DNA of 64,000 bases from Phycisphaera mikurensis NBRC 102666 (GTDB lineage: Bacteria; Planctomycetota; Phycisphaerae; Phycisphaerales; SM1A02), in NCBI GenBank assembly GCA_945878575.1, contig CAMDUB010000005.1:1-64000 (forward strand), given 5' to 3'. The notes beneath the pieces were generated by a model that saw only the letters and a program-made list of their open reading frames with translations, was not told the DNA's origin and did no database searches. The position numbers and the translations under genes were made by a program. Each line of letters opens with the position of its first letter. Within the stretch, counting starts at the first letter, position 1. Shown piece after piece: positions 7,731-15,913 of the stretch.

Positions 7731-9613
7731 CCACCGCCATCTGGGCAGGACGCCTTGAAGGCCAGGCGGACGCACTGTTCCGCCACTTCAACGACAGCCT
7801 TCCCTTCGATCAGTTGCTCATTCGTGAGGACATCGAAGGAAGCATCGCGTGGAGCAAGGCGCTCATTCGCGCCGGCGTGCTCACGGTTGGCGAGCAGCGG
7901 TCCATCGAGCAGGCGCTCGGCGAGATTCTGGCCGCATGGCATGAGGATCCCACCATCCTGACGCAAGCCGAGGATGAGGACATTCATTCGTGGGTGGAAC
8001 GACAACTGGTCATGCGCGTTGGTGATCTTGGCAAGAAGTTGCACACCGGACGGAGTCGCAACGATCAAGTTGCCACTGATCTGCGCCTGTGGACTGCGCG
8101 TCAACTCAAGTTGCGTCAAGCCGAGGTGAAGGCTGTCATTACTGCACTGGTCGACCTTGCTGAACGCGAGAAGGACACCGCATTCCCTGGTTACACGCAC
8201 CTGCAACACGCGCAGCCGATTCTCTTTGCGCATTGGTGTCTGGCATACGTCGAAATGCTGCGCCGGGATTCTGACCGCCTGGGTGACGCTCTCAAGCGCG
8301 TGCGTGTTTCGCCACTTGGATCCGGTGCCCTTGCTGGCACTGCCTATCCCATTGACCGCGCCGTATTGGCCAAAGACTTGGGCTTCCGCAGCGCGACTGC
8401 CAATTCATTGGATGCAGTCAGCGACCGTGATTTCGTGGTCGAATCGCTCTCCGCCTGCACCCTGTGCGCGCTGCACCTTTCGCGCATGGCTGAGGATTTG
8501 ATCTTCTACTCAACCAGCGAAGCGAAACTTGTTGAACTTCCGGATGCATTCACCAGCGGCTCCAGTCTGATGCCGCAGAAGAAGAACCCCGATGCGTGCG
8601 AACTCATTCGTGGAAAGAGTGGTCGCGCGGTTGGCAACCTCGTCACGCTGCTGGTCACGCTCAAGGGCCTCCCGCTTGCCTACAACAAGGATCTGCAGGA
8701 AGACAAGGAGCCACTCTTTGACAGCATGCGGCACCTCAGTCTGTGCCTGCGCATCCTGCCACCCATGCTCGCTGGCCTAGTGATTGATCGCGACCGCGCC
8801 CTCTTGGCCGCCGCTGATGGATACACCAACGCCACGGACTTGGCGGATTACCTGGTCCGCCTAGGCGTTCCATTCCGAGATGCGCACCACCAAGTGGGTC
8901 GCCTCGTGCGTACTGCCATTGCACAAGACCGTTCCTTGGAAGAACTGTCGCTGGAGACCATTCGCGAACAAGCTCCTCAGGCAAATCAGGACGTCTTCAC
9001 GCAATTGACCGTTGAATCAACGCTCGAGAAGCGCTCTGTTGAAGGTGGCACTTCGTTGAGCGCCGTTGAAGACGCCATCATGCGCGTGCGTCGCATGTTG
9101 CGCGAACGCGCGATTCCTGACCAGATCGCAGGTGAAGTTGAGTTCCGCCAAGCGCGGGCTGATGATCTTGACGCCATTTCCTGGCTCGTTGATCACTGGG
9201 CCGAGCACGGTGAAAATCTTCCGCGTAGCCGCGAAGACATCATGAAGGCGATTCTTGATTTCGGCGTTGCTGTACTTGATGGCAAAGTGGTCGGTTGCGC
9301 AGCACTGTGGATTTACACGCCGCAACTTGCTGAAATCCGATCGCTCGGCGTTCACCCAGATTCGCAGGGTCGCGGAGTGGGCCAAGGCCTCGTCCGCTAC
9401 TTCCTGCAACTTGCTGGACAGCTGCACATTCCCAAAGTGTTCGTCCTCACGCGCGCACCGGTCTTCTTTGAGAAGGCTGGCTTCCGACAAGTGAGCGTGA
9501 ACAGTCTCCCTGAGAAGGTTCTCAAAGATTGCTCTGCATGCCCCAAGCGCGAACAATGCGATGAGATTGCGTTGATCCACGATATCGCCCCAAATGGAAT
9601 GGGATCGCGGTGA
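7727..9613 (+). CDS. argH: ArgH(A): argininosuccinate lyase fused to N-acetyltransferase
   Basis: The first 460 residues are a full argininosuccinate lyase: WAGRLEGQADALFRHFNDSL at the start, TGRSRNDQVATDLRLW, GYTHLQHAQP, and the signature SGSSLMPQKKNPD whose Ser is the catalytic acid. From about residue 468 a GNAT domain begins (VEFRQARADDLDAISWLVDHW) with the acetyl-CoA loop in HPDSQGRGVGQGL and a Cys cluster DCSACPKREQC near the end. This ArgH(A) layout is known from Vibrio-type gammaproteobacteria, where the C-domain supplies N-acetylglutamate synthase. The same role is inferred here, putting the first and last steps of the pathway in one chain. It lies between argG and argJ, overlapping both. 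Confidence 0.93.
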   Translation: MTTAIWAGRLEGQADALFRHFNDSLPFDQLLIREDIEGSIAWSKALIRAGVLTVGEQRSIEQALGEILAAWHEDPTILTQAEDEDIHSWVERQLVMRVGDLGKKLHTGRSRNDQVATDLRLWTARQLKLRQAEVKAVITALVDLAEREKDTAFPGYTHLQHAQPILFAHWCLAYVEMLRRDSDRLGDALKRVRVSPLGSGALAGTAYPIDRAVLAKDLGFRSATANSLDAVSDRDFVVESLSACTLCALHLSRMAEDLIFYSTSEAKLVELPDAFTSGSSLMPQKKNPDACELIRGKSGRAVGNLVTLLVTLKGLPLAYNKDLQEDKEPLFDSMRHLSLCLRILPPMLAGLVIDRDRALLAAADGYTNATDLADYLVRLGVPFRDAHHQVGRLVRTAIAQDRSLEELSLETIREQAPQANQDVFTQLTVESTLEKRSVEGGTSLSAVEDAIMRVRRMLRERAIPDQIAGEVEFRQARADDLDAISWLVDHWAEHGENLPRSREDIMKAILDFGVAVLDGKVVGCAALWIYTPQLAEIRSLGVHPDSQGRGVGQGLVRYFLQLAGQLHIPKVFVLTRAPVFFEKAGFRQVSVNSLPEKVLKDCSACPKREQCDEIALIHDIAPNGMGSR

Positions 9614-10839
9614 TGACCAGCATTGCGCCAACGATGGTGAGTGACGCATCGCATGGTCCGGCGGGCGCAGCCCCACTGCTTCCGCTTGGCTTTACGGCCA
9701 GCGCAGCAAGCGCTGCGATCAAGAAGCCCGGGCGCATGGACATGGGCATGATCCGCTGCCCATCGGGTGCAACGCTCGCAGCCATGTACACCACTAACCA
9801 AGTCTGCGCGGCTCCGGTGCAACTGGACCGACGTCACCTGCGCGAAAGTCGCGGCCATTGCAGTGCCATTCTCGTTAATTCAGGCTGCGCTAATGCAGCA
9901 ACAGGCGATCGTGGCATGGCAAGCGCTATTGAGATTGCCGATGCAGTGGCAAGCGCCTGCGACATCGCATCAATCGCCGTGCAACACAACTCCACCGGCG
10001 TGATCGGTGTGCAACTGCCGCTTGACCGGATGATTCCGCAAATTGCGCCGATGGCTGCGCGCGCTACGCATGGCAGCATTGAGGAATTTGCGCGGGCCAT
10101 CATGACCACGGACACGTATCCAAAGTGGTCGTCACGCGCTGTGACTCACCAAGGACGAAGCTGCACGGTGGTGGGATGCGCCAAAGGCGCAGGCATGATC
10201 CACCCCAACATGGCCACCATGATCAGTGTCATCACTACTGATGCATCATTGACTCCATCAGAGATTGACGCACATCTCCGCGCTGCCGTCGAACGCAGCT
10301 TTCACCGCATTTCAATTGACGGCGATACCAGCACCAACGACTCCGTCTTTGCGCTCGCCTCCGGTGCGGCCGGCGCGTTCCCGCCCGATGCCATCAGGGA
10401 TGCGTTCAAAGAAGTCGCACGCGACCTCGCGCTCCTCATCGTGCGCGATGGCGAAGGCTACGAACGCGGCATCCATGTTCGAGTGACCGGTGCCCCATCC
10501 GATGCGGACGCGCTCAGCGTCGCCAAGTCGATTGCATCCAGCCTTCTGGTTCGATGTGCCGTCACCGGCGGTGACCCCAACTGGGGCCGAATCCTGGCCG
10601 CAGCCGGACGTGCAGGAGTGACGCTCGACGTCAACGCCTTGACCCTGAATGTGGGAGGAATTTCACTATTCAGCAGTGGAGCCCCCGCCGACACGCCACT
10701 AGCGGACCGCGAGGCTGCATTCCGCAAGTCCATGGTGGAAGTTCACTTAGACCTTGGATCTGGCGAGGGCTCTGAAGAATTCATCTCCTGCGGGCTCACC
10801 AAGGCGTACGTTGAGCTCAATGCCGACTACACCACTTAG
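9613..10839 (+). CDS. argJ: Glutamate N-acetyltransferase / ornithine acetyltransferase
   Basis: ArgJ moves the acetyl group from N-acetylornithine to glutamate, closing the acetyl cycle. It is an Ntn-type enzyme made as a precursor that cleaves itself before a Thr; here the site is KGAGMIHPNMATM (cleavage before Thr202, counting from ATG 9613). STGVIG, DGDTSTNDS and GGDPNWGRILAAAGRAG are further family motifs. A GTG at 9610 is also in frame, but ATG 9613 overlaps the argH(A) stop (TGATG). With a GNAT acetyltransferase next door, the organism appears able both to make and to recycle acetylglutamate. Whether ArgJ is mono- or bifunctional cannot be told. Confidence 0.95.
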   Translation: MTSIAPTMVSDASHGPAGAAPLLPLGFTASAASAAIKKPGRMDMGMIRCPSGATLAAMYTTNQVCAAPVQLDRRHLRESRGHCSAILVNSGCANAATGDRGMASAIEIADAVASACDIASIAVQHNSTGVIGVQLPLDRMIPQIAPMAARATHGSIEEFARAIMTTDTYPKWSSRAVTHQGRSCTVVGCAKGAGMIHPNMATMISVITTDASLTPSEIDAHLRAAVERSFHRISIDGDTSTNDSVFALASGAAGAFPPDAIRDAFKEVARDLALLIVRDGEGYERGIHVRVTGAPSDADALSVAKSIASSLLVRCAVTGGDPNWGRILAAAGRAGVTLDVNALTLNVGGISLFSSGAPADTPLADREAAFRKSMVEVHLDLGSGEGSEEFISCGLTKAYVELNADYTT

Positions 10840-10949
10840 ACGGCGTGGGCAATCAATAGCGGTTCCGATCGTTCTACCACCCGTGCTTAGTCGCTGCGAG
10901 CAACATCGCTCACAGTGACTTCCATTCATTCCGTTTGAAATCCATCACC

Positions 10950-11486
10950 ATGAAGATCTCTCGCACTACCGCTCTCATTGGCCTGAGCCTCGCGCTCACC
11001 GCCGCTCTCGCACCGATCGCCATCGCTCAAGACGCGCCGCCGGCAGCACCAGCCGGCAACGGTTCAGGTAAGAGTGGCCAGGCCCCCCGTGAAGGCGGCG
11101 AGCGTGGCGGCCGCGGCGGCGGACAGCAAGTCAACCTCGAAAGTTCCATGAAGGGGATGAAACGTGAGCTCAAAGCCCTGAAGGGTGCTCTCGGCGATGC
11201 TTCAAAGAAGAACGAATGCCTGAAACTGGTTTCCGAGATGCAACGCCACTGCGCCGCAGCAAAAGCCGCAAATGTTCCCTCCGAGTACCTCAAAGGCGCC
11301 GCTGACGACGCCGCAAAGGCGAAGATCGAAGACGAATTCCGCAGCGACCTCCGCAAGAACCTGCGTCTTCTCCTAGATCTTGAAGACGCGATTGTTGCCG
11401 GCAAGACCGACGAAGCCAACGCGCTGATCGTCAAAGTTGAGGCACTGCGTGAACACGCGCATGAGGAGATGGGCGTCGAGGACTAA
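10950..11486 (+). CDS. Secreted cytochrome b562-like four-helix protein
   Basis: A signal peptide (MKISRTTALIGLSLALTAALAPIAIAQ without the last residue, cut near 26) is followed by a Gly/Arg-rich linker (REGGERGGRGGGQQ) and a helical domain. NLESSMKGMKRELKALKGAL lines up with the first helix of cytochrome b562, placing Met67 at the heme-ligand Met, and LREHAHEEM near the end places His171 at the ligand His. The roughly 110-residue helical part matches the b562 length. A periplasmic heme or electron-carrier protein is inferred; a heme-free four-helix protein is the alternative. ATG 10950 is preferred over an in-frame TTG at 10935. It converges on pheS with 32 nt between stops. Confidence 0.6.
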   Translation: MKISRTTALIGLSLALTAALAPIAIAQDAPPAAPAGNGSGKSGQAPREGGERGGRGGGQQVNLESSMKGMKRELKALKGALGDASKKNECLKLVSEMQRHCAAAKAANVPSEYLKGAADDAAKAKIEDEFRSDLRKNLRLLLDLEDAIVAGKTDEANALIVKVEALREHAHEEMGVED

Positions 11487-11518
11487 GGCCGAACCCCCAC
11501 TCAGTGCCCCGCTCCGCT

Positions 11519-12517
11519 TTAGAACTGCCGCAAGAATCGAGCATCATTCTCATACAGCCAGCGAATGTCACTGATTCCATAGCGACGCATCGCAATGCGT
11601 TCGATACCAAGGCCGAACGCAAACCCGGTCCATACTTCCGGATCAATATTGACCGCGCGCAGCACGTTCGGATCCACCATTCCGCAGCCGCCAAGTTCAA
11701 CCCACTTCCATTCGCCCTTGATGCGCATCTTCATATCTACCTCAGCACTGGGCTCGGTAAACGGAAAGAAACTCGGCCGCATCCGCACTTCTGCTTCCGT
11801 ACCAAAGTACGCATGTGCAAACTGCACCAACGTGGTCTTGAGGTCTGACATCGTTACACCACGATCAAGGTAAAGACCTTCGATCTGGTGAAACATGGAG
11901 TAATGCGTGGCATCATGCGTATCAGGCCGATAGACACGGCCAGTTGCAACGACTTTGATGGGCAGCGACTGCGTCTCCATCGCACGAATCTGCACGGTGC
12001 TGGTCTGCGTGCGCAACAACCGCTTTACTCCACCTTGCTCGCCCATATAAAAATTGTCGATCGCATCCCGCGCGGGATGGCTCTCCGGAATATTGAGTGC
12101 GGTGAAGTTGTGCCACTCATCTTCAACCTCCGGTCCTTCTGCAAGCGTGAACCCCATGCGACCAAAGACCTCGGTGATTTCATCAATGGTGCGGCTCAGC
12201 ACATGGCGACAGCCCTCAGCAAGCGGAATACCTGGCTCCGTGACATCCACGATCGGACCACGCGGACCCGCTGATGCCTCGACCGCCGTGCGGCGTTCCT
12301 CATACGCGGCCTCAAGCGTGGCCTTCAACTCATTGAGCCGCTTACCGGCAGCAGGCTTCAAGTCCTTCGGTACATCCTTGAGCGCCATCATCATGGACTT
12401 CAAGCGCCCATTGCCGCCAATCCAAGCGCTCTTCCACGCATCCAAGGCTTCCGGGGTCACTGATGCCGCCAATGCGGACTGCGCTTCCAGCTGTGCTTGT
12501 TCAAGATCGGCGAGCAT
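11519..12517 (-). CDS. pheS: Phenylalanyl-tRNA synthetase alpha subunit
   Basis: PheS carries the class II catalytic core of the alpha2-beta2 enzyme that charges tRNA-Phe. Residues 1-90 are the N-terminal coiled-coil arm; TGRVYRPDTHDATHYSMFHQ contains motif 2 and GFAFGLGIERIAMRRYGI is motif 3. The length of 332 is normal. pheT does not follow; the next gene downstream is convergent, so pheS is separated from its partner here. Upstream lies the 12.5-13.2 kb repeat block; a short repeated tail (12548-12573) falls within its leader. Confidence 0.95.
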   Translation of the reverse strand: MLADLEQAQLEAQSALAASVTPEALDAWKSAWIGGNGRLKSMMMALKDVPKDLKPAAGKRLNELKATLEAAYEERRTAVEASAGPRGPIVDVTEPGIPLAEGCRHVLSRTIDEITEVFGRMGFTLAEGPEVEDEWHNFTALNIPESHPARDAIDNFYMGEQGGVKRLLRTQTSTVQIRAMETQSLPIKVVATGRVYRPDTHDATHYSMFHQIEGLYLDRGVTMSDLKTTLVQFAHAYFGTEAEVRMRPSFFPFTEPSAEVDMKMRIKGEWKWVELGGCGMVDPNVLRAVNIDPEVWTGFAFGLGIERIAMRRYGISDIRWLYENDARFLRQF

Positions 12518-12547
12518 CCCCGAAGGATACGGAATTCAATCCCCTCA

Positions 12548-12573
12548 ATAGGTGCCGTTCACCCCTGTCCCCA
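12548..12573 (-). repeat. Short repeated tail, copy 1 (GGTGAACGGCACC type)
   Basis: On the minus strand this reads TGGGGACAGGGGTGAACGG followed by CACCTAT. It matches 57645-57671 with one difference and contains the small hairpin GGTG-AACGG-CACC. It marks one end of the composite repeat shared with the 57.3-57.7 kb locus. TGGGGACAG-type motifs recall REP sequences associated with RAYT transposases, but no such transposase is in the window. Confidence 0.7.
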
Positions 12574-12636
12574 CTTTCGAAGGGTTTCCCCTGCGTACCA
12601 ACGGCGTGAATTCCACGTTCCATCGAACACCCCAAC

Positions 12637-12705
12637 CTGGCCGCAGGCGCCGGAGAGGACAGGGCCGCGCTCAGCGGCCGTCCTCGTAAGGCGAATGCGG
12701 GCCAG
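12637..12705 (-). repeat. 69-nt palindromic element, copy 2
   Basis: Same length and order as the copy at 2681, in reverse orientation. The inner stem carries the C-G version (GAGGAC with GTCCTC) where copies 1 and 4 carry T-A. Confidence 0.85.
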
Positions 12706-12714
12706 TACGCAGGC

Positions 12715-12966
12715 GTGCGGTCGAAGTGAGTTCAGCCGCCCCCCGCCCTCTCCGTTGCGCGCGGGACCCTCGGACGCGGACGGCTGCGCTCCACAAGGTT
12801 CCGCTTAGCCTCGGGTGAAACTGTTCGTCCGGTTGGCACCCACGGGGCGTACGTCCAACTCCCGGACTTCTCAGTTTCACACGCCGCTTACCGAGGATCC
12901 CGTGCTCACTGTGGGGGCTCGCACACGGAAAGCACTTGGACACCACGGGCTGCGAAACACCCCCAT
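12715..12966 (-). repeat. Structured repeat module of about 250 nt, copy 1
   Basis: Read on the minus strand, this segment starts right after the 69-nt element at 12967 and matches 57385-57634 closely from GTGAGCACGGGATCC to GCGCGCAACGG. It can form a hairpin from GTGAAACTG with CAGTTTCAC enclosing TCCGG/CCGGA and TTGG/CCAA, and a 12-bp helix between 12891-12902 and 12762-12773. Frames open through it are not conserved between copies (copy 2 has a stop), which argues for an RNA or DNA structure rather than a protein. Confidence 0.75.
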
Positions 12967-13035
12967 CTGGCCGCGCTCGCCGGAGAGGACAGGGCCGCGC
13001 CCAGCGGCCGTCCTCGTAAGGCGAATGCGAGCCAG
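12967..13035 (-). repeat. 69-nt palindromic element, copy 3
   Basis: Diverged copy: the outer stem has CTGGCT opposite GGCCAG, which still pairs through a U-G wobble, and the loop is TGGGC. The inner stem is the GAGGAC/GTCCTC type. It directly abuts the 250-nt module. Confidence 0.85.
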
Positions 13036-13064
13036 TACACAAGCGTGATGCATCAACGCCCAAC

Positions 13065-13133
13065 CTGGCCGCAGGCGCCGGAGAGGATAGGGCCGCGCTC
13101 AGCGGCCATCCTCGTAAGGCGAATGCGGGCCAG
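13065..13133 (-). repeat. 69-nt palindromic element, copy 4
   Basis: Its central hairpin is the GAGGAT/ATCCTC type, identical there to copy 1. A CATCACGCTTG-TACTGGC linker joins it to copy 3, repeating the linker seen beside copies 1 and 5. The remaining bases to 13232 show no gene or other structure. Confidence 0.85.
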
Positions 13134-13232
13134 TAGACAGACGCCATGCAACCATGCCGGCGAGGACAATTGGTATCCCCGTAGACGGGGCCAATTGAAC
13201 ATAAATCCCCTGCCAACTACGATCCGCGCACT

Positions 13233-13586
13233 ATGACAACACGCATCTCAACCGGTACCGGCCTCGTCCTGCTCGCAGGCGCCATCGTCTTTCATGCCGT
13301 CGTCACTACTGGCGCCGGAACCACCGAAGCCATCGCCGCGCCTGTCTGGACACCAGTCATGACAGCCGCGGCGACCGAGCCACAGAACGCGCCCCCAGGT
13401 TCCGCACCAGCACCAGCGCCTGTCATCCAGCCAATCGGCTTCGCGGTGGTCCCCACCGCAAGCAACGGAAATGGCACCGTGCTATTCCGACTTTGGCCCA
13501 ACGGCACGATCGAGCGGCGACTCGTCAACTCCGCCGCTGGGCTCTCGTATCAGAACGGTTGGCAACCGCTCGTCACAAGTCCGTGA
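13233..13586 (+). CDS. Small secreted or membrane-anchored hypothetical protein
   Basis: A 117-residue product with an N-terminal hydrophobic segment (TGLVLLAGAIVFHAVVTTGAG, broken by one His) that is a signal peptide or anchor, a Pro/Ala linker (PPGSAPAPAPVIQP), and a short C-terminal part, VLFRLWPNGTIERRLVNSAAG, that could be one beta-hairpin. No family is recognised. It stands alone between the repeat block and the convergent ribosomal operon, sharing the terminator at 13611. Confidence 0.5.
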   Translation: MTTRISTGTGLVLLAGAIVFHAVVTTGAGTTEAIAAPVWTPVMTAAATEPQNAPPGSAPAPAPVIQPIGFAVVPTASNGNGTVLFRLWPNGTIERRLVNSAAGLSYQNGWQPLVTSP

Positions 13587-13610
13587 TTTCGCTCCTGCAA
13601 TCCAAAAACA

Positions 13611-13642
13611 CGCGCGCCCCAAGGTAAGCCTTGGGGCGCGCG
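13611..13642 (-). terminator. Terminator of the S10-spc-alpha operon
   Basis: A perfect 14-bp GC-rich inverted repeat (13611-13624 with 13629-13642) with a TAAG loop is followed on the minus strand by TGTTTTTGGA. It lies 42 nt past the rplQ stop. The symmetric stem could also stop the converging plus-strand transcript. Confidence 0.85.
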
Positions 13643-13684
13643 GAATTCACTTGGTATCAATCAAGAATACGGAAGCTGCAGGAC

Positions 13685-14281
13685 TCAGGCCTTCGCAGCG
13701 GCCGCCTTCTCCTTCGCCTTCTTGGCGAAGGCCGTGCGCTTGTCCGCAACAGTGCGTCGAGTGGACTTGCGTCCCTTGACCTGCGGACCTTCTTCGCCAC
13801 CAACCAGCTGCAGCATGACCAAGTCAGACGCGTCGCCGAGGCGGCGCTTGTCGAGCTTGATGATGCGGGTGTAGCCGCCGGCACGATCCTTATAGAGCGG
13901 AGCCACCTTGGTGAGAAGGTGCTGGATCAGGCGCGGTGCCTTACGGAGCTCGCCGAATCGATTGAACTCGATCTCGTCGGTCGCGGGAAGCTCCCAGAGT
14001 CGGCTCTGGGCAGTCTTGACCTCGTCCTTCGTGTTCGGATCAGCAACCCACGCAAAGACCATGCGGTCAGTCAAGCGTGAGGTCAACTCGCGTCGCGATG
14101 CCAGCGTTGGACGCTTAGCGATCGTGATGAGTTGCTCGACGAACGGCTGAACAGCCTTCGCCTTCGGGAGCGTGGTGGTGATCTGTCCGTGTTCGAACAG
14201 ACCGGCCGCTAGGTTCCGAAGCATGGAGCGACGGTGAGCGGACGTAACGTTGAGTTGGTAACCGGCAATACGATGACGCAT
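13685..14281 (-). CDS. rplQ: Ribosomal protein bL17
   Basis: The protein starts MRHRIAGYQLNVTSAHRRSMLRN without its first residues changed much from the bL17 consensus (MRHRKxGxxLxRxxxHRxAMxRN), and GGYTRIIKLDKRRLGDASD matches the conserved C-part. bL17 sits near the exit of the 50S peptide tunnel. At 198 residues it is longer than the usual 120-130: after about residue 155 it has a Lys/Ala-rich tail (FAKKAKEKAAAAKA) likely to be disordered and RNA-binding. It is the last gene of the operon, 23 nt after rpoA. Confidence 0.95.
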   Translation of the reverse strand: MRHRIAGYQLNVTSAHRRSMLRNLAAGLFEHGQITTTLPKAKAVQPFVEQLITIAKRPTLASRRELTSRLTDRMVFAWVADPNTKDEVKTAQSRLWELPATDEIEFNRFGELRKAPRLIQHLLTKVAPLYKDRAGGYTRIIKLDKRRLGDASDLVMLQLVGGEEGPQVKGRKSTRRTVADKRTAFAKKAKEKAAAAKA

Positions 14282-14304
14282 GGTTGTTTCCTTTTAGGAC
14301 CGGC

Positions 14305-15318
14305 TCAGCCCGCGGTCGGGGGCGTGAAGCCCTCCGGCAACGGCATTCCGAGATTGAGTCCCATGTCCTCGAGCTTCTTCTTAACTTCACGGAGACTCGT
14401 ACGTCCGAACGCACGCAGTTCCAGCAGATCATTTTCAGTCTTGTTCACCAGTTCGCTGACGAATCGGATCTTGCCACCTTCGAGGCAATTGCCGGCACGC
14501 ACCGAAAGGTCCAGGTCGGCAAGCGACATTCCGAGCTTCTTGAAGAGCTCGAGGTCCTTGTCATTGTCCACGGAGATTTCATGCGGCACCACCTCGTTGC
14601 CAACCACGTCGTACTGCACGAAGGGGTTGAGGTGCTTGCGCAGGATCTTGGCAGCTTCAACCATCGCCATGTCCGGAGACACAGTGCCGTTGGTCCAAAC
14701 GTCCATGATCAAACGGTCATAGTTGGTGCGCTGACCGACGCGGGTGTCCTCAACGCGGAAACGAACGCGCTGCACTGGGCTGTAAATCGCGTCAACCGCG
14801 ATCTCGCCGAGCACTTGGTCTTCTTCACGCTTGTGCTGCTCAGTGGCGGGCATATAGCCACGGCCGCGCTGCACGGTGAACTCGACTGCAAAGTCGCGCT
14901 TGTCAGTCAGCGTGGCGATGATCTTGTCGGGATTGTGAATGGTGATCGCAGGATCAGCCTCGATCAGATCAGCGGTGACTTCGCCTGGGCCTTCGGCCAT
15001 CAGACGCATGGTCTTGGGTTCATCGCACTCGATGTCCATGCTGACAATCAGGCCCTTGATGTTCAGGATGATGTCAGTGACATCTTCAAGAACGCCAGGC
15101 ATGGTCGAGAATTCGTGGGTCACGCCCGCGATCTTGACCTTGGTGATTGCTGCACCTTCGAGACTTGAGAGCAGCGTGCGGCGAAGGCTGTTGCCAATCG
15201 TCGTACCGAAGCCACGCTCAAAGGGCTCAGCTGTGAATCGTCCGAACGTCGGGGTTGCCGAGCGCTCGTCTTTTTCGAGGCGGTAGGGAAGTTCGAGTCC
15301 ACGCCAGCGGATATGCAT
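14305..15318 (-). CDS. rpoA: RNA polymerase alpha subunit
   Basis: Alpha forms the dimer on which RNA polymerase assembles. The N-terminal domain has GFGTTIGNSLRRTLLSSLEG, the signature dimerisation helix. The C-terminal domain (about residues 262-325) has the two helix-hairpin-helix turns LSVRAGNCLE and LRAFGRTSLREVKKKLEDMG that contact UP elements. Length 337 is normal. AGGAG precedes the ATG by 8 nt. The 160-nt gap to rpsK, where rpsD commonly sits, holds hairpins but no gene. Confidence 0.97.
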   Translation of the reverse strand: MHIRWRGLELPYRLEKDERSATPTFGRFTAEPFERGFGTTIGNSLRRTLLSSLEGAAITKVKIAGVTHEFSTMPGVLEDVTDIILNIKGLIVSMDIECDEPKTMRLMAEGPGEVTADLIEADPAITIHNPDKIIATLTDKRDFAVEFTVQRGRGYMPATEQHKREEDQVLGEIAVDAIYSPVQRVRFRVEDTRVGQRTNYDRLIMDVWTNGTVSPDMAMVEAAKILRKHLNPFVQYDVVGNEVVPHEISVDNDKDLELFKKLGMSLADLDLSVRAGNCLEGGKIRFVSELVNKTENDLLELRAFGRTSLREVKKKLEDMGLNLGMPLPEGFTPPTAG

Positions 15319-15337
15319 GATTCAATCTCCTAGTAAC

Positions 15338-15460
15338 GGTCCGGCAGGACCTCGGGCTGACCACTTGCTGGTCGATGAACCCTTTGTGAGGAATCCTCTG
15401 CCTGTTCGGATGGGCGTGACCGCTGCCGGAGCCGGTCGCGCCCCCCTGTTGCGGCAGAGG
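15338..15460 (-). promoter_or_regulatory. Structured rpsK-rpoA intergenic leader
   Basis: The gap has an 8-bp outer stem CCTCTGCC (15395-15402) with GGCAGAGG (15453-15460), an inner stem GACCG/CGGTC (15418-15422 with 15433-15437), and a separate hairpin GGTCC-GGCA-GGACC (15338-15351) placed 20 nt before the rpoA ATG. In many bacteria rpsD occupies this place and S4 represses the alpha operon through an RNA fold; rpsD is absent here. A translational control or processing site for rpoA is inferred. Confidence 0.45.
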
Positions 15461-15478
15461 GACAAAGTCGATGCCGCT

Positions 15479-15853
15479 TTAGACGCGGCGCTTCTTCGGT
15501 GGACGGCAGCCGTTGTGCGGAATCGGCGTGCAATCTTCGATGGTGGTGACCTTCAGGCCAGCGGCGTAAAGGGCAGTGACGGCGCTCTCGCGACCCGGAC
15601 CCGGGCCCTTGACGCGCACTTCCACTTCCTTCATGCCAAGACGACGCGCCTTGCCGGCGGCCTTCTCGCTCGCGCGGCTCGCCGCAAACGGCGTGCTCTT
15701 GCGGGCGCCCTTGAATCCAACGCTGCCAGCTGAATCCCATGAAATGGTCTCGCCATTGACGTCGGTGATGGTCACCATGGTGTTGTTGAACGAAGCGTTG
15801 ACGTGAACTACGCCCTTCGTTACGTTCTTGCGGACCTTTTTCTTGCTTGCCAT
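15479..15853 (-). CDS. rpsK: Ribosomal protein uS11
   Basis: Recognised from [35 protein letters not shown] and the C-terminal [20 protein letters not shown], the standard uS11 ending. uS11 forms part of the 30S platform near the mRNA exit. Its 124 residues are normal. It is 60 nt downstream of rpsM. Confidence 0.97.
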   Translation of the reverse strand: MASKKKVRKNVTKGVVHVNASFNNTMVTITDVNGETISWDSAGSVGFKGARKSTPFAASRASEKAAGKARRLGMKEVEVRVKGPGPGRESAVTALYAAGLKVTTIEDCTPIPHNGCRPPKKRRV

Positions 15854-15913
15854 ATCTGTGTGCTCCTTGAGGTGCTATCAGTCGGTGATCGGTGAACGGG
15901 GTTTCGGGGCTAA

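Noticed and set aside
12671-13216. Minus-strand frame of 181 residues through the repeat block
   Set aside because: It consists of translated repeats (PYEDGR-type peptides) and is interrupted in the second copy at 57.4 kb; changes follow base pairing, not codons.
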